Shown: positions 8,679 to 18,115, numbered from the stretch's first letter. The stretch: DNA of 64,000 nucleotides from Rothia gullae (GCF_024294905.1 NZ_JANCOC010000004.1:59701-123700); one strand, 5' to 3'. The notes: generated by a model from the sequence alone, not told the origin. A program made the numbers and translations.

Positions 8679-9932
8679 CTATGCCTTCGAGTCTTCTTCA
8701 GCCTCGTCGGTTTCTTCATATTCTTCCTCGTACTCGTTGTAGTCCCCGTAGCCTTCGTAGTGGGGCTGACGGCCAAAGTAGAAAGCGACTGCTGCGACAG
8801 CGCCACCTAGGATAGCAATGAGGATGCCGAGTATCGGGGTCCACAGCATCGAAATCAGGCCGGCGACCAGAACGGCGAGGCCTGCACCCTTGATCAGGTT
8901 CAGCAGACGGTCACGCTCGTTCGGTTCGTAGTATTCCTCTTCTTCCAGGCTGTACTCGATGATTGGCTTCTCGGCGGCGGGCTCATGATGGGTCAGTTCA
9001 GAGGCAACGGAACCGCCGGTCAGGGAGGTCATAAAACCGCGACGCTTCTTCGGTGCCTGCTGTGCGGAGGACTCCAGGTAGTGGCGTTCACCTTCGGTGG
9101 GCACGAATGCGGCGGGCACATCGTATTCTTCGCCAGCGGGTAGCAGTACCGGAACGTTATTGGGCAGAGTCTCGTACCATTCCTGCGGAATATCGGCGGG
9201 GCGTGCAGCCTGAACGGTCAGGGACAGTTCCAGGGTGTTACCGCGAATAGTACCCCAGGCGCTGGTGAGGCGGTCGTTCTCAAAAGCGTAACGGATCACG
9301 GGTGCAAGCTGCTCAGACATCTGGGTGCTCAAACGGCCCACAAGTTTGCGGTCGTGGCGCACCTCAACACTGTCAACGAAACGGCCGTCGGAGGTCTTGA
9401 GCTGGTTCGCCTCCAGGGTCAGTATCACGCGACCTTCACCGCTGGGCGGCAGGATGCTATGCAGGTATTCGGAGTGTTCCTTCTCGTCGAGCACCTTCAT
9501 GGACGGGCCCTGGGGCAGCAGGGTCGCGCGGGTTGGCGCGTCGTTGAGGGGGAAAAGCGAGCTAGGTGCAGACAGTGAGAGCACACCGGTGCTCTTCACG
9601 CGCATGCCGCCGCCTTCAGCACGTACGGCAACAGCGGAAAGTTGCAGGTGCGCGATGGGCTCGTAACCGGAGGCGACCACGCGGGTAATGGAATCCCAGT
9701 ACGCGGCGGAGTCCTCCACGCTCATGCGGCCTACCTTGAACTCGTCAATGTAGACGGTGATGCTATTGGGCGCGTAGGGGTTATCCGGTTCGGGAACGAG
9801 GCGCGCTTCACCGTACCAGATGCGTTCACGGTCGATGTGCAGTTCCTCAAAGATCTGGAGCGTTTCTGCTTCGTAGTAATCATCGGTGACAATGTCAACG
9901 CTACCGCGGTCACCGAGTGCGTAATCGACCAC
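8679..9932 (-). CDS. Membrane protein with HIRAN-like segments, function unknown
   Basis: A 417-residue protein that I cannot assign to a named gene. Residues about 35-80 (VPEPDNPYAPNSITVYID followed by KVGRMS) resemble the core of a HIRAN domain, and a weaker second copy lies near 165-255 (VDSVEVRHDRKLVGRLS). After a charged linker there are two hydrophobic helices at about 345-385, then a tail of Glu, Asp and Tyr. HIRAN domains are otherwise found in DNA-processing enzymes; a membrane-attached pair is unusual. AAGGAG six bases before GTG sets the start. Confidence 0.6.
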   Translation of the reverse strand: MVDYALGDRGSVDIVTDDYYEAETLQIFEELHIDRERIWYGEARLVPEPDNPYAPNSITVYIDEFKVGRMSVEDSAAYWDSITRVVASGYEPIAHLQLSAVAVRAEGGGMRVKSTGVLSLSAPSSLFPLNDAPTRATLLPQGPSMKVLDEKEHSEYLHSILPPSGEGRVILTLEANQLKTSDGRFVDSVEVRHDRKLVGRLSTQMSEQLAPVIRYAFENDRLTSAWGTIRGNTLELSLTVQAARPADIPQEWYETLPNNVPVLLPAGEEYDVPAAFVPTEGERHYLESSAQQAPKKRRGFMTSLTGGSVASELTHHEPAAEKPIIEYSLEEEEYYEPNERDRLLNLIKGAGLAVLVAGLISMLWTPILGILIAILGGAVAAVAFYFGRQPHYEGYGDYNEYEEEYEETDEAEEDSKA

Positions 9933-10320
9933 TGAAAACTCCTTCTGATGTGTCTAAGCGAGCGGATACCTAGTCTATTCTCTCATGCTTTCAGGGTGGA
10001 TAGCTCACAAAAACGGGTGACATTTATCTGTCGTTTAGCATCGGGTGCATATAGTTTTTTGCCCTGGCGAAACTGCCCCGATAATAACTGCCCTTGTCAG
10101 TATGTGAACCATTGTATGAGGGAAATATTTAGACGGCGTACCGCCGCTATGAATTCTATAGATGAGCCAGAAAAAGATCACCGCCCGGCGCGTCCCGGTA
10201 CGTTACCGGGAGCGTGCCGAACGGCAGTCTCTCAAAGAGGCTAGAGACCCTAGCGGGGGAGAGTGTAACCTAGCCTAGATACCGGCTCACACCCCGCCAC
10301 AAGCCCTCAAATCACGCAGC
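9933..10320. other. Intergenic region, no gene seen
   Basis: Contains the minus-strand promoter side of the HIRAN-like gene and a perfect short hairpin (TCCCGGTA, loop CGT, TACCGGGA) at 10193-10211 downstream of pepN. Open frames here have poor codon use. Confidence 0.5.
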
Positions 10321-12993
10321 TTAGTCCTGCAGGGAGGCGTTGAACTTCTGAGCCACAATCGAACGGTGGCCGTGATCCTGAGCCTCCAGAATCAGACGAC
10401 GCAGAGCCGAAGGAGCTTCGGAGTTTGCCTCTAGCCAACGCTGAGCCAAAGCAACTGAGGGGTTACCCTCAACGCCCAGACCCTCGGTGGAGCCGGTGTT
10501 GTACGGAGCCTTCGGGTACAGGCCACGCACAATGCGGGTCGCCATACCAATCGAACGGGACGCCCAAACGGGCAGCAGAGCCTCAAAGTAGGAGTCGTAG
10601 TAGGACTCACGCAGCTCAACCGGACCGCGAGCAAAACCGTTAATGGTCGACGCCAGGGCGTCGTTCGACAGAGACTCGTCTTCCATGATGGTCTTGTACG
10701 CGGCAGCCTTACGCTCAGCAGAGGGAAGGGCAGCAACCGCGTACGCGTAACCATTCGAAGAAATCGAGGAGGGGCTGTACTCAGCCGCACGGTCCAGATC
10801 CTCAACGGTCACCAGATCGCGGCTTGCGAGCGCACCCAGCGCACTCCAACCCAGGTTTTGGTCGTAAGGAATGCCGGTTGCGTCAGCAATATCGCCGGTG
10901 GTGTCTTCGAAAGCACCGCGGGCAATATCACGGCAGAGCTCTTCACCCTTGGTCGCGTTGGTGGAAACCGAAATCAGGGCGCGCAGCAGAATCAGTTGCT
11001 CGTCGGAGCCGGGCTTAGCCTGCGCCAGTGCGGCTGCGAATGCGTCGTAGAGAGCGTCGTAGAGGCGCTCGCGGCCGGTGGGTGCGGAGAAGGTTGCGAT
11101 AGCGACCTGTGCGTTGTTGACCATGGTGCCCAGCAGGGATGCGCTCGGTTCCTTGGAGACGTTGCGTACGACTGCGTCGACGTAGGTGGTGACGGGCAGG
11201 CGTGCATCGCGCACGTTCTCCCAGAGGGAGCCCCAGATGAGGCCGCGGGAGAGCGCGGATTCGAGGGTGGAGACACCTTCGATAGCTGCCTGCAGGCCGT
11301 CTTCGTCGGTCAGGGCGACCTTGGCGTAGGTGTGGTCTTCTGCGTTGAGCATGAGCAGGTCAGCGTCGCCAACGAGTTTCTTCTGCTCCTCGGTGAGCTC
11401 CACGCGATGCTCGGAGACAGGCTCTGCCGGGTACTCGAGGGAGAGCAGGCCGGTGGAGGTGAGCTTGCCGTCGGTCAGCGCGAAGGTTTCCAGCTTTGCC
11501 ACGTGGGGGCGGCCCAGACCTGCGGGCTGCTGTGCGGGCAGTTCCTGGGTGAGGATCAGGTCGGTGAGCTGGCCGTCTTCGCCGTAGACGCGCTTGGTGC
11601 CCAGTGCGGACACGCCGGAGGTCTGCAGCCATGCGTTAGCCCATGCCTGCATGTCGCGGCCGGACACCTCGTTGAGTACCTGCAGGAAGTCGTTCAGGGA
11701 GGTGTTGCCCCACTCGAAGCGCTTGAAGTACACGCGTGCTGCCTCGATGAAGGTGTCGAAGCCGACGTAGGCGACCAGCTGCTTGAGCACGGATGCGCCC
11801 TTTGCGTAGGTGATGCCGTCGAAGTTCTGCGATGCTGCTTCCAGGTGGGGGATGTCAGCGACGATGGGGTGGGTAGTGGGCAGCTGGTCCTGCATGTATG
11901 CCCATGCTTTGCGGTTGTTCGCGAAGGTGACCCATGCGTCGTTGAAGTTGTTGGCTTCCTTAGCGCCGAGGGTGCCCATGAAGTCTGCGAAGGATTCCTT
12001 GAGCCACAGGTCGTCCCACCACTTCATGGTGACGAGGTCGCCGAACCACATGTGTGCCATTTCGTGGCAGATGGTGTTGGTGCGGCCTTCGAGGTCGTCC
12101 TCGGTTGCGCCGGAGACGAAGATGTAGTCTTCGGTGAAGGTGACCAGACCGGGGTTTTCCATTGCGCCGATGTTGTATTCGGGCACGAATGCCTGCTCGT
12201 ACTTGGGGTACGGGTAGGGGTAGTCGAAGAGGTCCTGGAAGAAGTCCAGGCCGTTTTCGGTGACCTTGAAGATGTGGTCGTAGTCGAAGTGCGGCTTGAG
12301 GGACTGGCGGCAGTATGCGACCAGGGGGATGTCGCCGCTGTTGACCTTGCTCTTGGGCTTGTAGGTGTTGGTTGCGGTGAAGTATTCGCCGGCAACGATT
12401 GCGGTGATGTAGGTGGAGATCTTTGCGGTGGGGGAGAAGACTCGCTTGGTGATGGAGTCGTCGGTGGGGTCTACGACCTGGCTTTCGAGTACGCCGTTGG
12501 AGCTGACGACCCAGTCCTTGGGCGCGGTGATCCGGAAGTTGAAGACTGCCTTCAGGTCGGGTTGCTCGAAGTTCGGGAAGACTCGGCGGCAGTCGGAGGG
12601 CTCGTACTGGGTGTACAGGTAGACACGACCGTCGGAGGGGTCGAAGTAGCGGTGCATACCTTCGCCGGAGCGGGAGTAGTAGGAGCGACCGTGGATGGTG
12701 AGCACGTTTTCTGCCTGCAGGTTGGGCAGGGTGATGCGTGCGCCGTTGACGACATCAGCCAGGGGCAGTTCGGTGCCGTTGAGCTTAACGGAGTCGACGC
12801 TGTGGTGGATGTAGTCGATGAAGGTTTCTGCACCGGGGGTGTTGCAGGAGAATCGGACGGTGGTGACGGTGGGGTAGGACTCGAATTCGGGGTCCTTGGC
12901 GTTAGTCAGGTCGACATGCACGTCGTAGGTGTCGACACTGATGAGAGCCGAACGTTCTGCGGCTTCTTCGCGGGAGAGGTTCTCATTATTCAT
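10321..12993 (-). CDS. pepN: Aminopeptidase N (M1 family)
   Basis: An 890-residue cytoplasmic zinc aminopeptidase that removes N-terminal residues from peptides. The substrate-binding motif GAMEN (IGAMENPGLVTF) and the zinc site HEMAHMWFGD, with the downstream glutamate in LKESFADFMG, are intact. The N-terminal beta-sandwich and the long helical ERAP1-like C-terminus give the full length of actinobacterial PepN. GAGCATG before the ATG is not a strong ribosome binding site, so the start is less certain. It stands alone. Confidence 0.95.
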   Translation of the reverse strand: MNNENLSREEAAERSALISVDTYDVHVDLTNAKDPEFESYPTVTTVRFSCNTPGAETFIDYIHHSVDSVKLNGTELPLADVVNGARITLPNLQAENVLTIHGRSYYSRSGEGMHRYFDPSDGRVYLYTQYEPSDCRRVFPNFEQPDLKAVFNFRITAPKDWVVSSNGVLESQVVDPTDDSITKRVFSPTAKISTYITAIVAGEYFTATNTYKPKSKVNSGDIPLVAYCRQSLKPHFDYDHIFKVTENGLDFFQDLFDYPYPYPKYEQAFVPEYNIGAMENPGLVTFTEDYIFVSGATEDDLEGRTNTICHEMAHMWFGDLVTMKWWDDLWLKESFADFMGTLGAKEANNFNDAWVTFANNRKAWAYMQDQLPTTHPIVADIPHLEAASQNFDGITYAKGASVLKQLVAYVGFDTFIEAARVYFKRFEWGNTSLNDFLQVLNEVSGRDMQAWANAWLQTSGVSALGTKRVYGEDGQLTDLILTQELPAQQPAGLGRPHVAKLETFALTDGKLTSTGLLSLEYPAEPVSEHRVELTEEQKKLVGDADLLMLNAEDHTYAKVALTDEDGLQAAIEGVSTLESALSRGLIWGSLWENVRDARLPVTTYVDAVVRNVSKEPSASLLGTMVNNAQVAIATFSAPTGRERLYDALYDAFAAALAQAKPGSDEQLILLRALISVSTNATKGEELCRDIARGAFEDTTGDIADATGIPYDQNLGWSALGALASRDLVTVEDLDRAAEYSPSSISSNGYAYAVAALPSAERKAAAYKTIMEDESLSNDALASTINGFARGPVELRESYYDSYFEALLPVWASRSIGMATRIVRGLYPKAPYNTGSTEGLGVEGNPSVALAQRWLEANSEAPSALRRLILEAQDHGHRSIVAQKFNASLQD

Positions 12994-13135
12994 GCTCTTT
13001 ATTCTAGTCGTTATGACCGAAAATATGGCAGTCGAGTGGGCGTGCCGGTCATATTACTCAAGGTGCGAGAAGATCACCCGGTGTGTGGGGAACCAACCAA
13101 CCTCTAGTATGTGATGCAGAACATACTTTTTCGAT

Positions 13136-13164
13136 TTGCGGAGTGTTCAGAAAGCCCGTATAGT
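13136..13164 (+). promoter_or_regulatory. Promoter of tRNA-Leu
   Basis: A -35 TTGCGG (13136-13141) and -10 TATAGT (13159-13164) are separated by 17 bases and end 51 bases before the tRNA. Confidence 0.6.
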
Positions 13165-13215
13165 ATTACGTGTTGCTTCGAGCGGTACCGAAAGTAAAAC
13201 GTTCGAAAGTCACCT

Positions 13216-13301
13216 GCGCGGGTGGCGGAATAGGCAGACGCGCTAGCTTGAGGTGCTAGTCCTCGTATTAGAGGGTGGGGGTTCAAGTCCCCCCTCGCGC
13301 A
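13216..13301 (+). tRNA. tRNA-Leu (anticodon GAG)
   Basis: The 86-base cloverleaf has acceptor arms GCGCGGG and CTCGCGC (one G-U), anticodon stem CTAGC/GCTAG with loop TTGAGGT (anticodon GAG), a long class II variable arm (CCTC..GAGG) and T arm GGGGG-TTCAAGT-CCCCC. The discriminator base is A; CCA is not encoded. The long variable arm and A73 fit leucine. Confidence 0.96.
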
Positions 13302-13306
13302 CAGAT

Positions 13307-13337
13307 AATCCCCGGTTCTTCGGAACCGGGGATTTTT
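13307..13337 (+). terminator. Terminator after tRNA-Leu
   Basis: Twelve-base stem AATCCCCGGTTC with a TTCG loop, followed by TTTTT. Confidence 0.92.
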
Positions 13338-13368
13338 GTATGCCCGGTAAAGAGTACACAAAAAAGTA

Positions 13369-13404
13369 GTGGGGTGAGGCTCCTTGAAGGGAACCTCACC
13401 CCAC
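13369..13404 (-). terminator. Terminator after butanediol dehydrogenase
   Basis: GTGGGGTGAGG..TCC pairs with GGA..CCTCACCCCAC. It is preceded on the plus strand by AAAAAA, giving a U tract on the minus strand. Confidence 0.75.
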
Positions 13405-13478
13405 ACTAGCTACGCTAAGGAAGCTAGAAGAACAGCCGCATCAGCTGAAACTGAACGAATCAGTATCATTCAGAGAGA

Positions 13479-14564
13479 TTACTCAGCCAGACGCTCCGGG
13501 TCGGTGGTGACCAGAATCTTCACAGCGGTCTCATTGTGGTTGATCAGGGTGTCAAAGCCCTTGTCAATCAGGTCTTCCACAGCGATCTTGCCGGTGATGA
13601 AGGGCTTGAGGTCAATCTTGCCGGACTCAACGAGCTTGATGGTCTCCGGGTGGGAGTTCACGTATGCGATGGTGCCGCGGATATCGAGCTCCTTGAGCAC
13701 AACCTTCTGAACATCCAGGGAAGCGGGCTTACCCCAAATGGAAACGATGACGAGCTTGCCGGTGGGCTTGAGAGCACCCAGAATCAGGTCCAGTGCGGGC
13801 TGAACGGAGGTACACTCGAACGCGATGTCAGCGCCACGGCCGTCGGTCAGCTTGTGAATCTCAGCCAGGACGTCAACCTCAGCGGGGGAGAAAGCGTAGT
13901 CAGCAACGCCGGAGTCCAGAGCCTTCTGGCGACGCAGCGGGGACAGCTCAGAGATGATGACCTTAGCGCCCTTAGCCTTCAGAACTGCGGAGGTCAGCAG
14001 ACCGATGGGGCCAGCACCGGTCACCAGTGCGAATGCGCCCTCTTCGAACTCGCCTGCACGCTCAACAGCGTGGTAGCCAACGCTCAGGGGCTCAATCAGT
14101 GCTGCCTCGTCCAGGGGGATGGTGTTGGGGATCTTGTGAACCCAGCGGCGCTTGACAGCAACCTTCTCGGACAGACCGCCACCGCGACCTGCAAGGCCGA
14201 TGAAGTTCATGTCCTGGGACAGGTGGTAGTCCTTGGAGTCGGGGCCGGTGTAGACGTCATCACGAATGATGTAGGGCTCGACAACAACGTGGTCGCCAAC
14301 CTCAAGGTCGTCTACGCCTTCGCCCAGTGCCTCAACAACACCGGAGAATTCGTGACCGAGGGTGACGGGAGAGTCCTCACCAGAAATGGGGTGGGGATGA
14401 CCGTGCTGGGGGCAGAAGATGGGGCCGTCAAGGTATTCGTGCAGGTCGGTACCGCAAATACCGCACCATGCGACCTTGACCAGAACCTCGCCCGCAGCGG
14501 CTTCGGGTGCGGGGATGTCTTCAATGCGGATATCGTTACGGTCGTAGAAGCGTGCTGCCTTCAT
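13479..14564 (-). CDS. bdhA: 2,3-butanediol dehydrogenase, zinc-dependent
   Basis: A 361-residue medium-chain alcohol dehydrogenase. Catalytic zinc ligands are in WCGICGTDLHEYLDGP and LGHEFSG; the NAD fold shows TGAGPIGLLT. The segment FCPQHGHPHP after GPI is typical of (R,R)-butanediol dehydrogenases, and LIEPLSVGYHAVE also fits. It interconverts acetoin and 2,3-butanediol with NAD(H), so it would serve fermentation redox balance together with the nearby ldh. AAGGAG precedes the ATG. The promoter carries three dyads. Confidence 0.88.
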   Translation of the reverse strand: MKAARFYDRNDIRIEDIPAPEAAAGEVLVKVAWCGICGTDLHEYLDGPIFCPQHGHPHPISGEDSPVTLGHEFSGVVEALGEGVDDLEVGDHVVVEPYIIRDDVYTGPDSKDYHLSQDMNFIGLAGRGGGLSEKVAVKRRWVHKIPNTIPLDEAALIEPLSVGYHAVERAGEFEEGAFALVTGAGPIGLLTSAVLKAKGAKVIISELSPLRRQKALDSGVADYAFSPAEVDVLAEIHKLTDGRGADIAFECTSVQPALDLILGALKPTGKLVIVSIWGKPASLDVQKVVLKELDIRGTIAYVNSHPETIKLVESGKIDLKPFITGKIAVEDLIDKGFDTLINHNETAVKILVTTDPERLAE

Positions 14565-14903
14565 GGGATGGAGCTCCTTAGCGTGGTCGTGGCGCTCGCA
14601 GCGGTGTGTGCTTGCCGGTACGGTTCACATTCATGGGTCTGTCACAGCGTTGACAGAGGCCCAAACGACATGGTTTGGACCGGTTGTGAACTGTCCTGCC
14701 GGCATTTGCATCGCTAGCGCCGGATGGTGATGGGTGCGGCTGGATTGTCGCTCCCATGTGCTTAACGCTACTCCACTGAATCAAAGATTCCTAGGATATA
14801 TACAAATTTTCTTTTATGTGACACAAATTTCTTTTTGGGCGTTTTCGACTCCATCACGCCCGAGCATCTAGCGCCCAGCGAGCGCAGACGGTAGCGTAGA
14901 AGC
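14565..14903. promoter_or_regulatory. bdhA promoter region with three dyads
   Basis: The 339-base divergent gap contains TCTGTCA/TGACAGA (14638-14657), CCAAAC/GTTTGG (14661-14678) and an outer pair GTTCACA (14623-14629) with TGTGAAC (14685-14691). These look like operators. The outer arms resemble Rex half-sites (TTGTGAA type), but no complete Rex palindrome is present. At the right end is the -10-like TAGCGT of the M20 gene. Confidence 0.5.
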
Positions 14904-16460
14904 ATGACTGACGCGAACGCACAGGGCACCGCCGCCCACACCCGGCCCATTTCTGACAGCTCCGGTCGAACGGCACCGAATCGACCCGCCGCAATAACCC
15001 GCCACTACGACGCGCCCGACGATGATTGCGTGCGCGGTAGCGAGTATTCCGAGATCCTTGCCCTCGAAACCGAGCAGCGTAAGCGGGCCGCTGAACACCG
15101 CCGCAATCGCGGGCACGCGCATCCTGAGCAGGAACGTAGCCACGGCGAGCGCCACGGATATGGCAAGGGGCGCGGCGCGCATCACGGTCACCGCCTCGAC
15201 GAAGACAGCGGACTGGCGCATATTCGCCGCGACCTCGCTCAATCCGTCGCCACCCGCGCAGACTCTTTGACCGCAATTCTCAAGGCGATTCACGCGCACC
15301 CTGAAACTGCCTACGAGGAGTATTTCGCCTCCCGCACGCTCGTTGATGCGGTCCGTGAAGCCTACCCGAACCTCAGCATCGAGTACCCCGCCTTCGGTCT
15401 GGATACCGCGTTCAAGGTGGAGCTCACCAGCGCCGACTACGACCCCGCCACGCACCGCACCATCGCGATTCTTTCCGAATATGACGCGCTGCCGGGTATC
15501 GGTCACGGCTGCGGCCACAACGTCATCGCGGTATCCGGGCTGGGCGCTTTCCTGGCCCTGGCGGATGCGCTCGCTACCGGCCCCGAGGCGTTCAGTGGCA
15601 GGGTCCTCTACTACGGCACGCCCGCTGAAGAGTCTGATGCCGGTAAGGAGCTGATGGCGCGCGCTGGCGCGTTCGAGCGGGTGGATGCCGCCATTATGGT
15701 GCACCCCTACTTTATGGATGTGGCTGATCAGGCATGGTTGGGTCGCCGTGAATGTCGCGTGACTTATACGGGCGTGAGCGCGCACGCGTCCTCGCACCCG
15801 TTTATGGGTCGTAATGCCCTGGATGCGGCGAATCTGGCGTATCAGGGTTTGGGTTTGTTGCGTCAGCAGATTCCCGGTTCTGACCGTATTCACGCGATTA
15901 TTGACCACGGTGGGGGCGCCCCGAACCTGATTCCTGCCGCCGCGAGCCTGCACATTAATATCCGTTCTAAGCACGCACCGACTCTGCGTGCGCTGTCGCG
16001 ACGGGTTGAGGAGGTGCTGCGCGGTGCGGCGCTTATGGCTGGAGTGAGTGCGGAGGTGACGTGGGATTCTTCGCCGATGACCATGCCGGTGCGCACGAAC
16101 CGCCCGCTGTTGAAGCGTTGGGTTTCGGCTCAGCGTTCGGTGGGCCGCCACCCGTACCCGCCCGGAACGGTCAGTGACACCCTGGCGGCTTCTACTGATT
16201 TCGGTAATGTGAGCCTGCGCGTGCCCGGTATTCACCCGCTGATTCAGATTGCGCCTGAGGGCACCGGCATGCACACGGTGGAGTTTGCACACTGTGCTGG
16301 CACTCCGGCGGCGGTGGATGCTGCCCTGGATGCGGCGATCGGTTTGGCGTCTGTGGCTTTAGACTTCCTGGTCGACGACGATTTGGCGGATGCGGTTCGT
16401 GCTGATTTTGAGGCTTCCGGCGGTGTCGTGGACGTGGAGGGCTATTTTAGCGGCATGTGA
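14904..16460 (+). CDS. M20 family amidohydrolase (AbgB-like)
   Basis: A zinc peptidase/amidohydrolase. From about residue 120 the family pattern is clear: HPETAYEEYFAS, the metal motif GHGCGHNV, PAEESDAGK and MVHPYF, and a bacterial-type dimerisation domain with GVSAHASSHP. The closest remembered relatives are aminobenzoyl-glutamate hydrolase subunit B types, but the substrate is not shown. The first ~115 residues (rich in Arg, His, Gly) look unlike coding sequence, so the true start may lie near 15268. The ATG at 14904 does have TAGCGT exactly six bases upstream, as for a leaderless start. Confidence 0.8.
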   Translation: MTDANAQGTAAHTRPISDSSGRTAPNRPAAITRHYDAPDDDCVRGSEYSEILALETEQRKRAAEHRRNRGHAHPEQERSHGERHGYGKGRGAHHGHRLDEDSGLAHIRRDLAQSVATRADSLTAILKAIHAHPETAYEEYFASRTLVDAVREAYPNLSIEYPAFGLDTAFKVELTSADYDPATHRTIAILSEYDALPGIGHGCGHNVIAVSGLGAFLALADALATGPEAFSGRVLYYGTPAEESDAGKELMARAGAFERVDAAIMVHPYFMDVADQAWLGRRECRVTYTGVSAHASSHPFMGRNALDAANLAYQGLGLLRQQIPGSDRIHAIIDHGGGAPNLIPAAASLHINIRSKHAPTLRALSRRVEEVLRGAALMAGVSAEVTWDSSPMTMPVRTNRPLLKRWVSAQRSVGRHPYPPGTVSDTLAASTDFGNVSLRVPGIHPLIQIAPEGTGMHTVEFAHCAGTPAAVDAALDAAIGLASVALDFLVDDDLADAVRADFEASGGVVDVEGYFSGM

Positions 16461-16737
16461 GCTTGCTCAAAAGGTCAGAACGTCATTATTTGGTTTTGTG
16501 AGTGAAAAATACCCCTTATAGTCCATAAAGTCACCAGCACTCATCGAAAAAAGCAAAATAACCCAACACAAAACGCAAAATCTGCGGCATAATAGAACAT
16601 AACGAAGCAAGCCCACCGGGGAAGAACACCCACCCAAGAAAATTCAACCCCGAGGCACACACCCGCTTCCCGATAAACCACGCGAGAAAACATCTCGCAC
16701 CACACGGATAACTCTCACGAAAAGAGGGCATACAGCA

Positions 16738-17697
16738 ATGAACGGTGTCAATAACCCCACCAAGCTCGGCGTCATCGGCGCAGGCGGCGTCGGTAGCGCA
16801 ACCGCATACGCAGCTATGGTCCGCGGCTCCGCAGACGAAATCGTCCTGTACGACATCGACGGCAAGCGCGCACACGCTGAAGCACTGGACATCGCACACG
16901 GCGCAATGTTCGCACACGAAGCAACCGTAACCGGTGGCGACGACATCGAACTTCTGCGCGACTGCGACATGGTCATCATCACCGCCGGTGCTCGCCAGAA
17001 GCCCGGCCAGCCCCGCCTCGAACTGGCAGGCGCAAACGTCGCAATCCTCGAGAAGCTGCTGCCGAACATTCTGTCCGTAGCACCCAACGCAATCATCATG
17101 CTCGTCACCAACCCCTGTGACGTTCTCACCATCGTTGCCCAGAAGATCACCGGCCTGCCCGCAAACCGCGTGCTGTCCTCCGGTACAGTTCTGGACTCCT
17201 CCCGCCTGCGTTGGCTAATTGCTAACAAGGCTGGCGTCTCCATCAAGAGCGTCCACGCAAACGTTGTTGGCGAGCACGGCGACTCCGAGTTCCCCGTCTG
17301 GTCCGCAGCCAACATCGGTATGGTTCCCCTGACCGAGTGGAAGCAGGACGGCAAGCTCGTCTTCACCGAAGAGGTCCGTGCAGAACTGGCAACCGAAGCA
17401 ATGCGCGCAGCATACAAGGTCATCGAGGGCAAGGGTTCCACCAACTACGCAATCGGTATCTCCGGCGCACGTATCGCTGAGGCATTCCTCGGCGGCCAGA
17501 ACGCAGTGCTGCCCGTCTCCACCACCATTGCAGGTGAGCTGTACGGCTTCAAGGACGTTGCACTGTCCCTGCCCACCATCGTCAACCGTGAGGGCATCCA
17601 GCGCGTGCTCGAGGTTCCCATGAACGAGGCTGAGCTGGCACAGCTGAAGGCATCCGCTGAGGCAATCCGCGCATCCGCAGCATCCCTCGGTTTCTAA
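16738..17697 (+). CDS. ldh: L-lactate dehydrogenase
   Basis: A 319-residue NAD-dependent enzyme reducing pyruvate to L-lactate. It has the cofactor motif GVIGAGGVGSA, the substrate loop ARQKPGQPRLEL with its catalytic arginine, and the active-site histidine in GEHGDSEFPVWS. The Gln in RQKPGQ marks lactate rather than malate specificity. GAAAAGAGGG lies upstream. Codon use is strongly biased, as in highly expressed genes. It stands alone with a long terminator. Confidence 0.95.
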   Translation: MNGVNNPTKLGVIGAGGVGSATAYAAMVRGSADEIVLYDIDGKRAHAEALDIAHGAMFAHEATVTGGDDIELLRDCDMVIITAGARQKPGQPRLELAGANVAILEKLLPNILSVAPNAIIMLVTNPCDVLTIVAQKITGLPANRVLSSGTVLDSSRLRWLIANKAGVSIKSVHANVVGEHGDSEFPVWSAANIGMVPLTEWKQDGKLVFTEEVRAELATEAMRAAYKVIEGKGSTNYAIGISGARIAEAFLGGQNAVLPVSTTIAGELYGFKDVALSLPTIVNREGIQRVLEVPMNEAELAQLKASAEAIRASAASLGF

Positions 17698-17796
17698 TCC
17701 CGGCTTCTAAAACCCCGGCTTCTCATTCTCTCGGGCTCAACCCGTAAGAAGCAAACATTCAGTAGGCGCAGCGTCAAGCTGAGCTAACCGACAGAA

Positions 17797-17857
17797 GAAC
17801 CCGCCGCACCCGTCCCCTGCTCCCTTGAGGAGTGGGGGAGCAGGGGGCGGCGGGTTC
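17797..17857 (+). terminator. Terminator after ldh
   Basis: Long GC-rich stem: GAACCCGCCGC pairs with GCGGCGGGTTC, continued by CCCCTGCTCCC with GGGGGAGCAGGGG. No strong T run follows. Confidence 0.7.
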
Positions 17858-18103
17858 ACTGTGTCTGTAAGGTTTTCTATGCGGGGCTTAATTTATGCGG
17901 GGCTTGATGTGCCGCGTGCTGCTTTGCGTGACCAACTTGGCTTTATCAACCTGGCTTGCCCAGCCTGACGTGCCTAACCTGGGCTTACCGCTCTGGCTTT
18001 GGCATTCTCTTCACGGCACCGAATTCACCTGCCGCGCCCGTTCATAGTTTCGCGTTTAAACCGCCGTATGACCGCCCGGCGCACACCATAGGCGCGTAGG
18101 TAG

Positions 18104-18109
18104 TAGAAT
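18104..18109 (+). promoter_or_regulatory. -10 element of a leaderless promoter
   Basis: TAGAAT ends exactly six bases before the ATG at 18116, and there is no ribosome binding site between them. Confidence 0.55.
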
Positions 18110-18115
18110 AATGGC

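Larger units (their letters stand above)
17698..18115. other. Intergenic region between ldh and the acidic small protein
   Basis: Apart from the ldh terminator, I see a short direct repeat (TATGCGGGGCTT, at about 17879 and 17894), C/T-rich degenerate repeats near 17930-17990 and the promoter of the next gene. No gene is apparent. Confidence 0.5.

Noticed and set aside
9948..10244. 98-codon plus-strand frame in the gap before pepN
   Set aside because: Poor start signal and unconvincing codon use; no similarity recognised.
10858..13107. A 749-codon open frame on the plus strand opposite pepN
   Set aside because: It mirrors the codon bias of pepN; the translation is Gly/Val/Cys-rich with no domain, and pepN itself is certain.
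14868..16292. A 474-codon minus-strand frame opposite the M20 gene
   Set aside because: No ribosome binding site or family motif over most of its length; only the last part is hydrophobic, which is reported as a doubt about the M20 N-terminus instead.
16461..16737. Rex operator before ldh
   Set aside because: TTTTGTGAGTGAAAAAT is only a half-match; no inverted second half.
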